From the NCBI GenBank assembly GCA_900546835.1, contig UREH01000005.1:1-31897 (forward strand): a stretch of 31,897 bases of DNA, written 5' to 3'. The notes beneath the pieces were generated by a model. It searched no databases, was not told where the DNA came from, and saw only the letters and a list, made by a program, of their open reading frames with translations. The translations under genes were made by a program, and so were the position numbers. The DNA is from an uncultured Porphyromonadaceae bacterium. GTDB lineage: Bacteria > Bacteroidota > Bacteroidia > Bacteroidales > Muribaculaceae. This document shows positions 14,487 to 23,203 of the stretch, in pieces. Position 1 is the stretch's first letter. The number at the start of each line of letters is the position of its first letter.

Positions 14487-16754
14487 TTATTCGGCATAAA
14501 AGGTCAGGGATTGAAGATTCTTTGAGTCAGGGCCGACCATGACGCGGAATTCACCCGGATCATACCCATATTTAAGGTCGTTGTCATAATATTTGAGCAT
14601 ATCGCTGTCTATCTCAAAGCTGACTTTCATGGTCTCCCCCTTGGGAATGAATACACGTTTATATGACTTCAATTCTTTGACAGGACGGGCTATCCGGGCA
14701 ATAGGGTCGTTAATATACAGCTGAACAATCTCGAAACCATCATAATCCCCGGTGTTGCTGACATCTATCGAAAGCGATATCGAGCCGTCTTTTGCCAGTC
14801 GGTCGGTGTTTATCGAAGGTTTTGAATAAGCGAAGGTTGTATAGCTGCAACCATAACCGAACGGGTAAAGTGGTTCGTTGCTTACGTCGATATAGTTGCT
14901 CCGATAGGGATTGAACTGCGTGGGGTCATAGTCGGGATGGCTTGACGGCAGATGGTTGTAATACAGCGGTATCTGGCCGATTGAACGGGGCCAGGTGGTG
15001 GTCAGTTTACCGGACGGCACCTTTTCTCCGAAGACAACATCCGCTATGGCATCGGCCGCCTCGCTGCCTCCGAACCACACATTCAGTATGGCTGGAATGT
15101 GATTGTCCTCCCAGTCAAGCACAAGAGGACGGCCGGTGAAAAGCAACAGTATTACAGGCTTCCCGGTAGCGTATAACTGTTTGAGAAGATCGCGCTGAGT
15201 ATCGGGGATTGTGATTTCCGCACGGCTCGACGACTCACCGCTCATTTCCGCGCTTTCGCCAAGCGCACAGATTATGATATCTGCGTTATTTGCAATTTCT
15301 ATGGCCTGACGATGCATCTCGTCATCGTTCCCGCGAGCGATAGAACGGCCCCAGTCGCAATTTCGTTGGGTAGTCTCATCATAGTAGATATTGCTTCCCT
15401 GCGCATAAAGCAGTTCAGCATCGGTGCCGAGGGCGTCGCGGAAAGCGTCAAGCAGCGACTTGTGATTTTCAGGCTTGCAATAGCCGCTCCAAGTCCCGCT
15501 CATGTTGTTTGCGGCATTGGCGAGAGGACCGATAAGCGCAATCCGACCTTTCTTTTGCAAAGGAAGGAGATGCTTGTCGTTTTTAAGCAATACAACGGTT
15601 TCGGCGGCGATATCCCGGGCAATCTTGCGATGTCGGGGCGTGTACATATCTTTAGCCAGACGCTCAGGCTTGCAATATTTATATGGATCGTCGAATAGTC
15701 CGAGCCGTTGTTTGGCAATCAGGATGCGACGGCACGCGTCGTCTATCATCTTTTCAGTAACCAGTCCGTACTCAAGAGCACCTTTTAAATCGTTGAGATA
15801 TCTGCCTGTAACCATATCCATATCTGTGCCGGCCCTTAATGTGACAGCGGCGGCGTCTTCTTTGTCTGCCACTCCCATAATCGGCAGCTCGTCTATTGAG
15901 CCGTAGTCAGTGACAACAAAACCATCAAAATCCCAGTCGTTACGCAGAACCCCGTTGATAAGCCACTCCGAGGCAGTGGCGTGCTGACCGTTGATAAGAT
16001 TGAACGATGTCATCACCGAACCGACACCGGCATCCGCGGCAGCCTTATAAGGGGGCATATAATAGTTGAACATACATTCGCGGCTCATGTCAACGCCGTT
16101 GTAATCGCGTCCGCCTTCCGCTGCACCGTATAATGCGTAGTGTTTCACGCAAGCCATAAGGGATGAGTCAGAACGCATGCCGTCGCCCTGATATCCGGCG
16201 ATATACGCTTTGGCAAGGACGCTTCCGAGATAGGGATCCTCGCCGGAGCCTTCGGCGATACGACCCCAGCGCGGGTCGCGGCAGATGTCGACCATTGGGC
16301 TGTAATTCCAGTTTACACCGTCAGCTGTAGCTTCGATGGCCGATATACGGGCCATTTCGGCTATGGCGGTGCTGTCCCACGAACACGACAGTGCTAATGG
16401 AATCGGAAAGACAGTCTCATAACCATGCACTACATCAGCTCCCACGAGCAAGGGGATAGCGTGAGGGCCTTTCTCAGCGGCCAAACGTTGAAAGCGAGAA
16501 ATCGCATCGACCCCTTTGACATTGAAGAAGCCGCCAATTTTTCCTTGCATGATAAGAGAGTCGAGCACGGCTGCCTGTGCTGTTCCTGACACCACATCTC
16601 CGCCGACGGGCAAATTCAGCTGCCCTATTTTCTCCTCAATGCTCATCTCAGCCATAAGACTGTCTATGAAGCCGTTGTTATCTGTATCACGAGCCTGAGC
16701 GGTAGCGGCAGAGAGTAAAAGCAGGACGGCTGTGGTTATATTAGAATGATTCAT
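14487..16754 (-). CDS. GH3 beta-glucosidase (BglX-like), exported
   Basis: This 755-residue protein has a signal peptide (MNHSNITTAVLLLLSAATAQ, cleavage near residue 22) and the three-domain BglX layout: TIM barrel (~30-360), alpha/beta sandwich (~385-600) and C-terminal fibronectin III-like domain (~650-755). The substrate-binding segment CVKHYALYGAAEGGRDYN is present. The nucleophile motif GFVVTDYGSIDEL gives Asp283, and the acid/base candidate is a Glu in GESAEMSGESSSR. BglX enzymes are periplasmic exo-beta-glucosidases; some accept xylosides or galactosides. It is one of two GH3 domains in the operon; the SDW of many GH3 enzymes is TDYG here versus SDW in the fusion enzyme, suggesting different specificities. 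It starts 18 bases after the fusion-gene stop. Confidence 0.93.
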   Translation of the reverse strand: MNHSNITTAVLLLLSAATAQARDTDNNGFIDSLMAEMSIEEKIGQLNLPVGGDVVSGTAQAAVLDSLIMQGKIGGFFNVKGVDAISRFQRLAAEKGPHAIPLLVGADVVHGYETVFPIPLALSCSWDSTAIAEMARISAIEATADGVNWNYSPMVDICRDPRWGRIAEGSGEDPYLGSVLAKAYIAGYQGDGMRSDSSLMACVKHYALYGAAEGGRDYNGVDMSRECMFNYYMPPYKAAADAGVGSVMTSFNLINGQHATASEWLINGVLRNDWDFDGFVVTDYGSIDELPIMGVADKEDAAAVTLRAGTDMDMVTGRYLNDLKGALEYGLVTEKMIDDACRRILIAKQRLGLFDDPYKYCKPERLAKDMYTPRHRKIARDIAAETVVLLKNDKHLLPLQKKGRIALIGPLANAANNMSGTWSGYCKPENHKSLLDAFRDALGTDAELLYAQGSNIYYDETTQRNCDWGRSIARGNDDEMHRQAIEIANNADIIICALGESAEMSGESSSRAEITIPDTQRDLLKQLYATGKPVILLLFTGRPLVLDWEDNHIPAILNVWFGGSEAADAIADVVFGEKVPSGKLTTTWPRSIGQIPLYYNHLPSSHPDYDPTQFNPYRSNYIDVSNEPLYPFGYGCSYTTFAYSKPSINTDRLAKDGSISLSIDVSNTGDYDGFEIVQLYINDPIARIARPVKELKSYKRVFIPKGETMKVSFEIDSDMLKYYDNDLKYGYDPGEFRVMVGPDSKNLQSLTFYAE

Positions 16755-16772
16755 ACTATTGCTTCGGTTGGT

Positions 16773-19700
16773 TCAGAATTTTGTTGCTGGCACCCCTGTG
16801 AAAGTCATCTTCACGGGGTGTATTCTGCCATTTGAGCCGAAATGAAGCTCATCGACACATATGACGCGGTCGTTACCGTCGGTCGCTCCGAGCGGATGGC
16901 GGTGGTAGACAATATAGTATCTGTCTGTTTTCGAAGATCGGATTACGGAATGATGCCCTGCCCCCGTTCCTATCTCGGGGTCTGATTCCAGAATCGAGCC
17001 TACTCGTCTGAAAGGACCAAAAGGGGAATCAGCAATTGCATAGGCCACCCGGTAGTCGTCTTTTGTCCAGTCGCCTTCACTCCACATGAAATAATATTTC
17101 CCGTCCTTAACAAGCATGAACGGCCCTTCTGTATAATCCTTTGGAGTCACTTCTTTGTAGAGCGAGCCGTCGGGGAAAGGGACAAGAGATTTGAAATCGT
17201 CGTCGAGACGGACCATGTTGCAGTGTCCCCAGCCTCCGTAATACATATAATAACTCCCATCCTTGTCTTTGAAAACGAACTGGTCGATTGGCTGCGCCCC
17301 GTTCACTATCTCATTTATCAGCGGTCGGCCAAGCAGATCCTTGAACGGACCTGCCGGCTTGTCGCTGACTGCGACACCAATACCGCCGATTTCGCCCTCG
17401 TGGACATCGTTTGCCCCGAAGAAAAGATAATACTTCCCGTCCTTCTCAAGCACTGCCGGAGCCCACATCGCACCCCAGGCCCATTTGACATCTTCTGTAC
17501 TGATGATGTTTTCATGTTTAGTCCAATGGATGAGATCGGTGGTAGAGAAGCAGTCCATTGCGGTCTGCTCCTTGAAAGGAAGGCTGCGCGTAGGATATAC
17601 GAACACCGTGTCGCCATACACGATTCCCTCCGGGTCGGCATACCACCCGGGGAAACAGGGATTTCCCCCTATATCGGTCGCACTATCATATTTCACAGCG
17701 ACTTTATGTGGCAGGTCGGCTGATGACGAGCCTACGGAAAAGACATATTTACCATCCAGTATACGTTCAGAAGCCGTTTCCTCATCATAATAAGCCAAAG
17801 AAGAGAACGGAATGTCAACAGACACACTGCGGGTTTCGCCCGGTGCGAGATCCACTTTTGAAAAACCAACAAGTTTCTTCTTTTCCCTAAGCAGTCCTTT
17901 CAGTTTGGGAGCCGAGACGTATACCTGTACCGTTTCTGCGCCGGATGTCGAACCGATATTCGATACATCCATTTTCAGGTTATAGCCAATCCCAGTCCGG
18001 GTCACGACCGGTTTATCGATGTTAAAATCAGTATAACTCAGGCCGTAGCCGAACGGAAACAACACCGGAAGTCCATTGTAATCATACCAACGATATCCTA
18101 TAAGAATATCTTCGTCATAATATATGTCATAAATGTCGGAATCAGCCCGTCGGATTCCCGGATAACGGCGCTCACCATTAGTAGGCAAGTCCTCAATGCG
18201 CTTTGGGAAAGTAAATGGCAATTTCCCCGACGGGTTGACTTTGCCGGTAAGGACATCGGCAAGACTGTTGCCAGCCTCACTGCCGAGATACCAGTCCTGG
18301 ACAATAGCGGCCACTTTATCCGCCCAGGGCATCAATACCGGTGTGCCTGAAATATTTACCACAATCAGATTGGGATTTATATCGGCAATAGCTGAGATAA
18401 GTTCGTCCTGTCCGTATGGAAGCTGCAAAGTCTTACGGTCGGAATTCTCGGTGTCCTGGCAGAGGGAGTGATTCAAGCCGCCAATGAATATCACGACATC
18501 GGCGTCTTTCGCTTTTGCAAGTACATCGGTTTTAAGTTGCTCGGGAGTTCGCTCTTCGGCCAACATCTCGAAGTCCTGACTTTTCACATTGTCGAATACC
18601 GTGCTTCCCGCTCCGATATATCCTCGTTCCCAGTCAACAACCACATCATGTAATGCCGACTTCAATCCGGCCAATGGAGTAACTTCATGCTGTACCTTCA
18701 GAGAAGCCGAGCCACCTCCGACGGTCATCATCTTCACTGCGTTTTCACCTACTACAAGAATTTTGCGGATATCTTGTTTCAAAGGGAGTATACCGTTGTT
18801 TTTAAGGAGAACAATTCCTTCGGAGCCGATTTTGCGGGCTGTGGCATAATGTTCGGGGCAAGTGAAGCGGCCTTTCCAATTGGAAGGAGCCATTGACGTG
18901 CGGAAAATTGTGCGGAGTATGCGCCTCACTCTGTCATTGAGATCGTCAACGGATTCACGACCATCCCTCAGTCTCTCGAGATAGGGGTTGGCCATATAAT
19001 AGCTGTCGTAGGCATTCATATTTACCGACACACCGTCAGTGCCGGTACCCATTTCAAGGTCAAGCCCACCTTCAAGAACAGCGTCGGTGTTGTGCACACC
19101 TCCCCAGTCGCTGACTGCGACACCGTCGAATCCCCATTGTTGTTTCAATATGTCTTTCAAAAGTCGCGGGTTCTCGCAGCAGTTGCGGTTTTCAAAGAGA
19201 TTGTAAGCCGGCATAATAGCCCATGCGCCACTTTCTACGGCAGCTTTGAACGGTTTGAGGTATATTTCATGCAAAGCACGTTCTCCGACATGTACATTCG
19301 TCGTATAACGGTTGTCTTCGTTGTTATTCAGAGCAAAATGTTTGACACATGCCGCAACATTATTGCTTTGAACGCCCTGGATATAAGGCACGACCATTGT
19401 TGACGTAAGAAACGGGTCTTCGCCCATATATTCGAAACTACGGCCGTTGAGAGGTGTACGCATCATATTCACTCCGGGGCCAAGCAGAATGTCTTTGCGG
19501 CGATATCGCGCTTCCTCGCCTATGGCTCTGCCGTATTCACGGGCTAATTCCGGGCGCCATGTGGCAGCCAGGCAGCTTAGAGCCGGGAATGCAGTGCAAG
19601 AGTCATTGGTCCACTCGGCGCTGTTCCATTCGTCCCAGAATACTTCCGGACGAATGCCGTGAGGCCCGTCAGTACACCATAGTTCCGGGATTCCGAGACG

Positions 19701-19916
19701 GGGAACACCGGCAGAGGAGAATTTCGACTGGGCATGAACCATCTTGACTTTTTCCTCAAGAGTCATACGCGAAAGTGCATCCTCGATACGCTCTTCCAGT
19801 GGAGCCGAATAGTCGAGGTATTTCGAATCAGTAGCATGTGCAATGCCTTGTGCACAAATAATTGAACCAAGACATAATATTAATGACACTACGACGGTCT
19901 TGAAATGGTATTTCAT
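16773..19916 (-). CDS. GH3-GH43 fusion glycoside hydrolase, exported
   Basis: This 1047-residue bifunctional candidate has a signal peptide (cleavage near CAQG or AHA, residues 22-28). Residues ~40-740 are a complete GH3: LWCTDGPHGIRPEV, CVKHFALNNNEDNR, the nucleophile motif VAVSDWGG with Asp270, acid/base candidate Glu490 in DTENSDRKTLQLP, and a fibronectin III-like domain at ~640-740. Residues ~752-1047 are a five-bladed GH43 propeller: general base Asp761 in GWYADPEG, pKa-setting Asp878 in QPIDQF and acid Glu930 in DYTEGPFML. GH43 enzymes are mostly arabinofuranosidases and xylosidases. Both active sites look intact, so one chain could cut two linkages in the same glycan. The single frame is continuous through the junction near 750, so this is a true fusion. 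It lies 43 bases after the GH127 stop. Confidence 0.92.
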   Translation of the reverse strand: MKYHFKTVVVSLILCLGSIICAQGIAHATDSKYLDYSAPLEERIEDALSRMTLEEKVKMVHAQSKFSSAGVPRLGIPELWCTDGPHGIRPEVFWDEWNSAEWTNDSCTAFPALSCLAATWRPELAREYGRAIGEEARYRRKDILLGPGVNMMRTPLNGRSFEYMGEDPFLTSTMVVPYIQGVQSNNVAACVKHFALNNNEDNRYTTNVHVGERALHEIYLKPFKAAVESGAWAIMPAYNLFENRNCCENPRLLKDILKQQWGFDGVAVSDWGGVHNTDAVLEGGLDLEMGTGTDGVSVNMNAYDSYYMANPYLERLRDGRESVDDLNDRVRRILRTIFRTSMAPSNWKGRFTCPEHYATARKIGSEGIVLLKNNGILPLKQDIRKILVVGENAVKMMTVGGGSASLKVQHEVTPLAGLKSALHDVVVDWERGYIGAGSTVFDNVKSQDFEMLAEERTPEQLKTDVLAKAKDADVVIFIGGLNHSLCQDTENSDRKTLQLPYGQDELISAIADINPNLIVVNISGTPVLMPWADKVAAIVQDWYLGSEAGNSLADVLTGKVNPSGKLPFTFPKRIEDLPTNGERRYPGIRRADSDIYDIYYDEDILIGYRWYDYNGLPVLFPFGYGLSYTDFNIDKPVVTRTGIGYNLKMDVSNIGSTSGAETVQVYVSAPKLKGLLREKKKLVGFSKVDLAPGETRSVSVDIPFSSLAYYDEETASERILDGKYVFSVGSSSADLPHKVAVKYDSATDIGGNPCFPGWYADPEGIVYGDTVFVYPTRSLPFKEQTAMDCFSTTDLIHWTKHENIISTEDVKWAWGAMWAPAVLEKDGKYYLFFGANDVHEGEIGGIGVAVSDKPAGPFKDLLGRPLINEIVNGAQPIDQFVFKDKDGSYYMYYGGWGHCNMVRLDDDFKSLVPFPDGSLYKEVTPKDYTEGPFMLVKDGKYYFMWSEGDWTKDDYRVAYAIADSPFGPFRRVGSILESDPEIGTGAGHHSVIRSSKTDRYYIVYHRHPLGATDGNDRVICVDELHFGSNGRIHPVKMTFTGVPATKF

Positions 19917-19959
19917 TGCGATATATATGATTTGATTGGCAGAAGGTAGTTTTTTAATA

Positions 19960-21792
19960 TTATTTGCCCAGGTCGACCCAGACTTTCATTTTACCTGGCT
20001 TGCGGTTATCCCACGCGAAATATGGTATGAATGTGATATTTCCTTCGTTTGTTTTTAGAATCTTGAAATTACGGAGCAATCCCTCCCCGTCTTCAACACA
20101 AAATTCAGAATCGTGATTAATGGTGGCAGCATCGTAGCAGGGATTGTCACATTCCTCCATGCAATAAACCAAAGGGCCACGCATAACAGCTCTCTTGCAA
20201 AGATTCTCTTTTACCTTCGGGTCGGCCGCCATAATATTGACGGGCATTGCCATACTGAGTTCTATGTCTGCTCCCATCTTATCAACAGGAATAGTCACGT
20301 ATCCGTTTTGTTTCGTAAATTTTCGGTTCTCACCATTGATTTTTAGCGCATACTCATCGCACCATCCGGGAATTCGCAGCTTTATGTTTCTCGGCAGGCT
20401 TCCTTCCGGTTTAACTGTAATCTTGACATCCCCTGCAAAAGGATATCCGCCAGATATCGACATATGCACAGGCACGCTGTCTACGTCAATCTCTGTTTTA
20501 TTTCCGATAAAAAGATTGACGTAAATATTGTCTTTGTCAATCCCATAGATATAATTCCCCATAGAAGGTAGGAAGCGTGAAATGTTACTCGGGCAGCAGG
20601 CTGTCCCATACCATTCCTGACGATGGTGTGAACCATCCGATTCGAGAGGATTCACATAAAAGAATTTTTCACCTCCTAATTGGACACCGGCAAGAGCGGC
20701 GTTATACATTGTCCGCTCTAGAACATCGATATATCCGGCATCTCCAAAAAGACGGTTCATCCGCGATGCCCACATTATAAGACCCACCGAAGCACAGGTC
20801 TCGCAGTAAGCTTCACGATTGGGTAGGTCATAGTCTTCCGTGAAACCCTCGTTATGGACTGAGGATCCAATACCCCCGGTGACATACATATTGCGCTCCG
20901 TCACATCTTCCCATACCAGCTGAAGCGCGTCGAGATAAGTTCTGTCAGCTTTTTTAGCGGCAACGTCAGCCATACCGCAGAACAGATACATGGCTCGGAC
21001 GGCATGCCCCGTGATGTCTGTTATCTCCCTTACTGGTTTATCATCCTGGCAATACTCGGTTCCCCATGGCGCACCGTTGCCATGCGATCCGTAACCGTGA
21101 CCTCTCTCTTCAAGAAGCCAATGGGCAAAATCGAGGTATTTTTTATCTCCTGTAGCATCTGCCAGACGCACAAGTGCGAGTTCCACTTCCTCGTGTCCAG
21201 GCACCCAGTGTCGCTTATCCGGACCGAAAGTCTGCATCATATGGTCGGCAAATCGTTTCGCAACATTGAGAAAGGACTGTTTGCCGGTTGCGGAATAATA
21301 AGCAACAGCAGCTTCAAAGAGATGGCCTCCGCAATACATCTCGTGCATTATCATATCTGTCCATCGAGGAGTTGGAGCTACGATGGTATAATATGTGTTC
21401 AGATAGCCGTCATCCCATTGCGCATCTGCAATCATATTGATCCAGGTTTCCAGTTTTCTCTCAATTATCGAATCCGGATTATTGATGAGGCTGTAGGCCA
21501 TTCCTTCCATTGCCTTATACACATCGGAATCATCATAACATAGTCCGGAATGCTCGCCATGCCCCTTTGCGGCATTGATAAAGTTACTCATTCGTAATGT
21601 CTTATTCTCAATCTGATCAATGCAGTGAGGAATGGTTTTATTTGCCAGATCATCCAACCTCGGCGACCAGAAAGAATCGCATATCGACACGTGTGAAAAA
21701 TCAATATTATCAATCTGTGACATATGCCGGTCGGCCTGTGCTGTAAATGCTACTAAAAGGGCTGATGCTATGACGAAATGTTTTATGGCCAT
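19960..21792 (-). CDS. GH127 (DUF1680) beta-L-arabinofuranosidase-like
   Basis: This 610-residue protein starts at ATG 21792 (MAIKHFVIASALLVAFTAQA, a signal peptide); a start 14 codons earlier lacks a signal-like N-terminus. It is a GH127-type (alpha/alpha)6 barrel. The Zn-Cys active site of the Bifidobacterium enzyme HypBA1 appears complete: Glu315 in NEGFTED, acid/base Glu331 and Cys333 in AYCETCASVG, and Cys399 and Cys400 in TACCPSN, the first Cys being the nucleophile equivalent. Spacing of the Glu-Glu-Cys triad equals HypBA1 as I remember it. Known activities are removal of beta-L-arabinofuranose and, in a Bacteroides relative, an unusual branched sugar. An arabinose-containing substrate is therefore likely for this PUL. 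A strong hairpin lies just upstream of its start. Confidence 0.9.
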   Translation of the reverse strand: MAIKHFVIASALLVAFTAQADRHMSQIDNIDFSHVSICDSFWSPRLDDLANKTIPHCIDQIENKTLRMSNFINAAKGHGEHSGLCYDDSDVYKAMEGMAYSLINNPDSIIERKLETWINMIADAQWDDGYLNTYYTIVAPTPRWTDMIMHEMYCGGHLFEAAVAYYSATGKQSFLNVAKRFADHMMQTFGPDKRHWVPGHEEVELALVRLADATGDKKYLDFAHWLLEERGHGYGSHGNGAPWGTEYCQDDKPVREITDITGHAVRAMYLFCGMADVAAKKADRTYLDALQLVWEDVTERNMYVTGGIGSSVHNEGFTEDYDLPNREAYCETCASVGLIMWASRMNRLFGDAGYIDVLERTMYNAALAGVQLGGEKFFYVNPLESDGSHHRQEWYGTACCPSNISRFLPSMGNYIYGIDKDNIYVNLFIGNKTEIDVDSVPVHMSISGGYPFAGDVKITVKPEGSLPRNIKLRIPGWCDEYALKINGENRKFTKQNGYVTIPVDKMGADIELSMAMPVNIMAADPKVKENLCKRAVMRGPLVYCMEECDNPCYDAATINHDSEFCVEDGEGLLRNFKILKTNEGNITFIPYFAWDNRKPGKMKVWVDLGK

Positions 21793-21834
21793 GGTAAAAT
21801 ACGTATTGTTTGTTTCGTGAAATGGAAATAACAA

Positions 21835-21871
21835 GGGTTGCAGTTCATGCTCAATCGATGGACTGCAACCC
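21835..21871 (-). terminator. Strong intra-operon hairpin (attenuator candidate)
   Basis: GGGTTGCAGTTCAT (21835-21848) and ATGGACTGCAACCC (21858-21871) form a 14-position stem with one mismatch and a 9-base loop. On the minus strand it is followed by TTGTTATTTCC, a weak U-rich stretch. It sits in the 103-base gap between the three-module SusE-like gene and GH127, the longest gap inside the PUL. Partial termination or an RNA-processing/stability hairpin would lower expression of the distal enzyme genes relative to susC-susD. Confidence 0.6.
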
Positions 21872-21895
21872 CCGATATTGTATTATATCCTTTTG

Positions 21896-23167
21896 TTAGC
21901 GGATGATAACTTTTCTGACTGTAGTCCCGGTTCGCTGAATGTATACTTCCCCGGCAACAGGATTCATTACACGGATACCCTGAAGGTTGAAGTATTCGCA
22001 GGTGGCATTGCCGCCATCTTGAATGATTTCTGTTATTGATGTCGTGGGTTCGTTGTTGGCTGAGACTTTCATTTTGTTGAGATCGAAACGGATTTTGTAA
22101 GTGCCAGGTTCTTTGATTGCCCAGTTGTAATCTTCGTTCTGATCCGTCTTGATATCCAGACCGTCCTTGTTGTCGATTGCCAACTCGGTATTGTCTATTT
22201 CGGGACAAAGATGGGTTCCCCATACGGGAGCCGTCGATGCACGGAATTTTTGGCCGGACTCGCAGTCGTCGAAAGTTGCCTCAAAGACGTTAGTAGCAAC
22301 CTGTTCCATAGGCTGGAAGGACCAGTTTGTTAACTCGCCTACAATATAGAGCTGGTTGGCAATGAGTTTGTCGCTGAGGTATTCAGCGCTCATTTCCATG
22401 TTACGCAAATCCAGTGTAATCTTGTATGTTCCAGCTTCAGATACAGTCCACTGGTTGTCATTCAGGTCGGCTCCGCGGAATACTTCCATAGCGCATTTTT
22501 TCACACCGTCTGCACCGAAGGTGGTGTTCTGCGCCGGATGAATCCAGTTTCCGTCCCACTCCTTGTCATTGCGCAGGCTGAACTTGAAGGGGCCCCCCTT
22601 CTTCATATAGGTCTGATATGTGAAAATATAGGGGTCAGACGCATCAACAGTCAAAGGAGAGCCGAAGGCCGGGGTCCAGCCACCCACAGTTGCGTCGCCA
22701 ACAGCGTAGACGTTGGGAGTGATTACCGGTAGAACCTCGCTGAAGTCCTGTGTGATGGAAACGATGGCCTTTTCAAGGTCGAAAACGATGCGGTAGTTGC
22801 CACTTTCGCTTATATACCAGTTCTTATCGCCGCCTTCCATGTTGTTATAGTCGATGTTGGCAGTCGCCGATGTCGCGGGGCTGAGGAGAGTCTTGTCCTC
22901 GACGGCATGAACCTGAGGACCGTTGAATACGACATCCGCACCCCATGCACTGGCACGGAAGCGTCCGGTGGAGACACCGTCGCCGCCTTCCACCTTGCCT
23001 TGATAGAAGAAGACATGATCAGATGTTTTGACGAGTTCTAATGCTCTCCATTGGGTAGGATCTCCTACCATGAAGAGCTCGGAAATTTCCGACAGGGTTG
23101 CTTGAGCTGATGCAGTGCCTGATATCGACAGGGTTGCAACAGCAGCTAACCAACAGATTTTTTTCAT
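21896..23167 (-). CDS. Three-module SusE/SusF-like protein with T9SS-like tail
   Basis: This 423-residue protein has a type I signal peptide (cleavage near SAQA, residue 23) rather than a lipobox. It contains three SusE/SusF-type beta-sandwich modules starting near residues 30, 152 and 272, opening with LFMVGDPTQW, VYAVGDATVGGW and LYIVGELTNW and each closing with a G(N/T)Y(R/K)I...DL strand. The tail EYFNLQGIRVMNPVAGEVYI plus VRKVIIR resembles a short T9SS sorting domain and the tail on the 11902-13365 protein. SusE/SusF proteins bind starch at the cell surface without catalysis. The tail suggests export by a type IX-like route instead of lipid anchoring. It starts 36 bases after the GH27-like stop; a hairpin follows its stop. 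Confidence 0.8.
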   Translation of the reverse strand: MKKICWLAAVATLSISGTASAQATLSEISELFMVGDPTQWRALELVKTSDHVFFYQGKVEGGDGVSTGRFRASAWGADVVFNGPQVHAVEDKTLLSPATSATANIDYNNMEGGDKNWYISESGNYRIVFDLEKAIVSITQDFSEVLPVITPNVYAVGDATVGGWTPAFGSPLTVDASDPYIFTYQTYMKKGGPFKFSLRNDKEWDGNWIHPAQNTTFGADGVKKCAMEVFRGADLNDNQWTVSEAGTYKITLDLRNMEMSAEYLSDKLIANQLYIVGELTNWSFQPMEQVATNVFEATFDDCESGQKFRASTAPVWGTHLCPEIDNTELAIDNKDGLDIKTDQNEDYNWAIKEPGTYKIRFDLNKMKVSANNEPTTSITEIIQDGGNATCEYFNLQGIRVMNPVAGEVYIQRTGTTVRKVIIR

Positions 23168-23203
23168 GGTTAATTGTTGTTTTTCGGGGTTGAACTATTT
23201 ATA

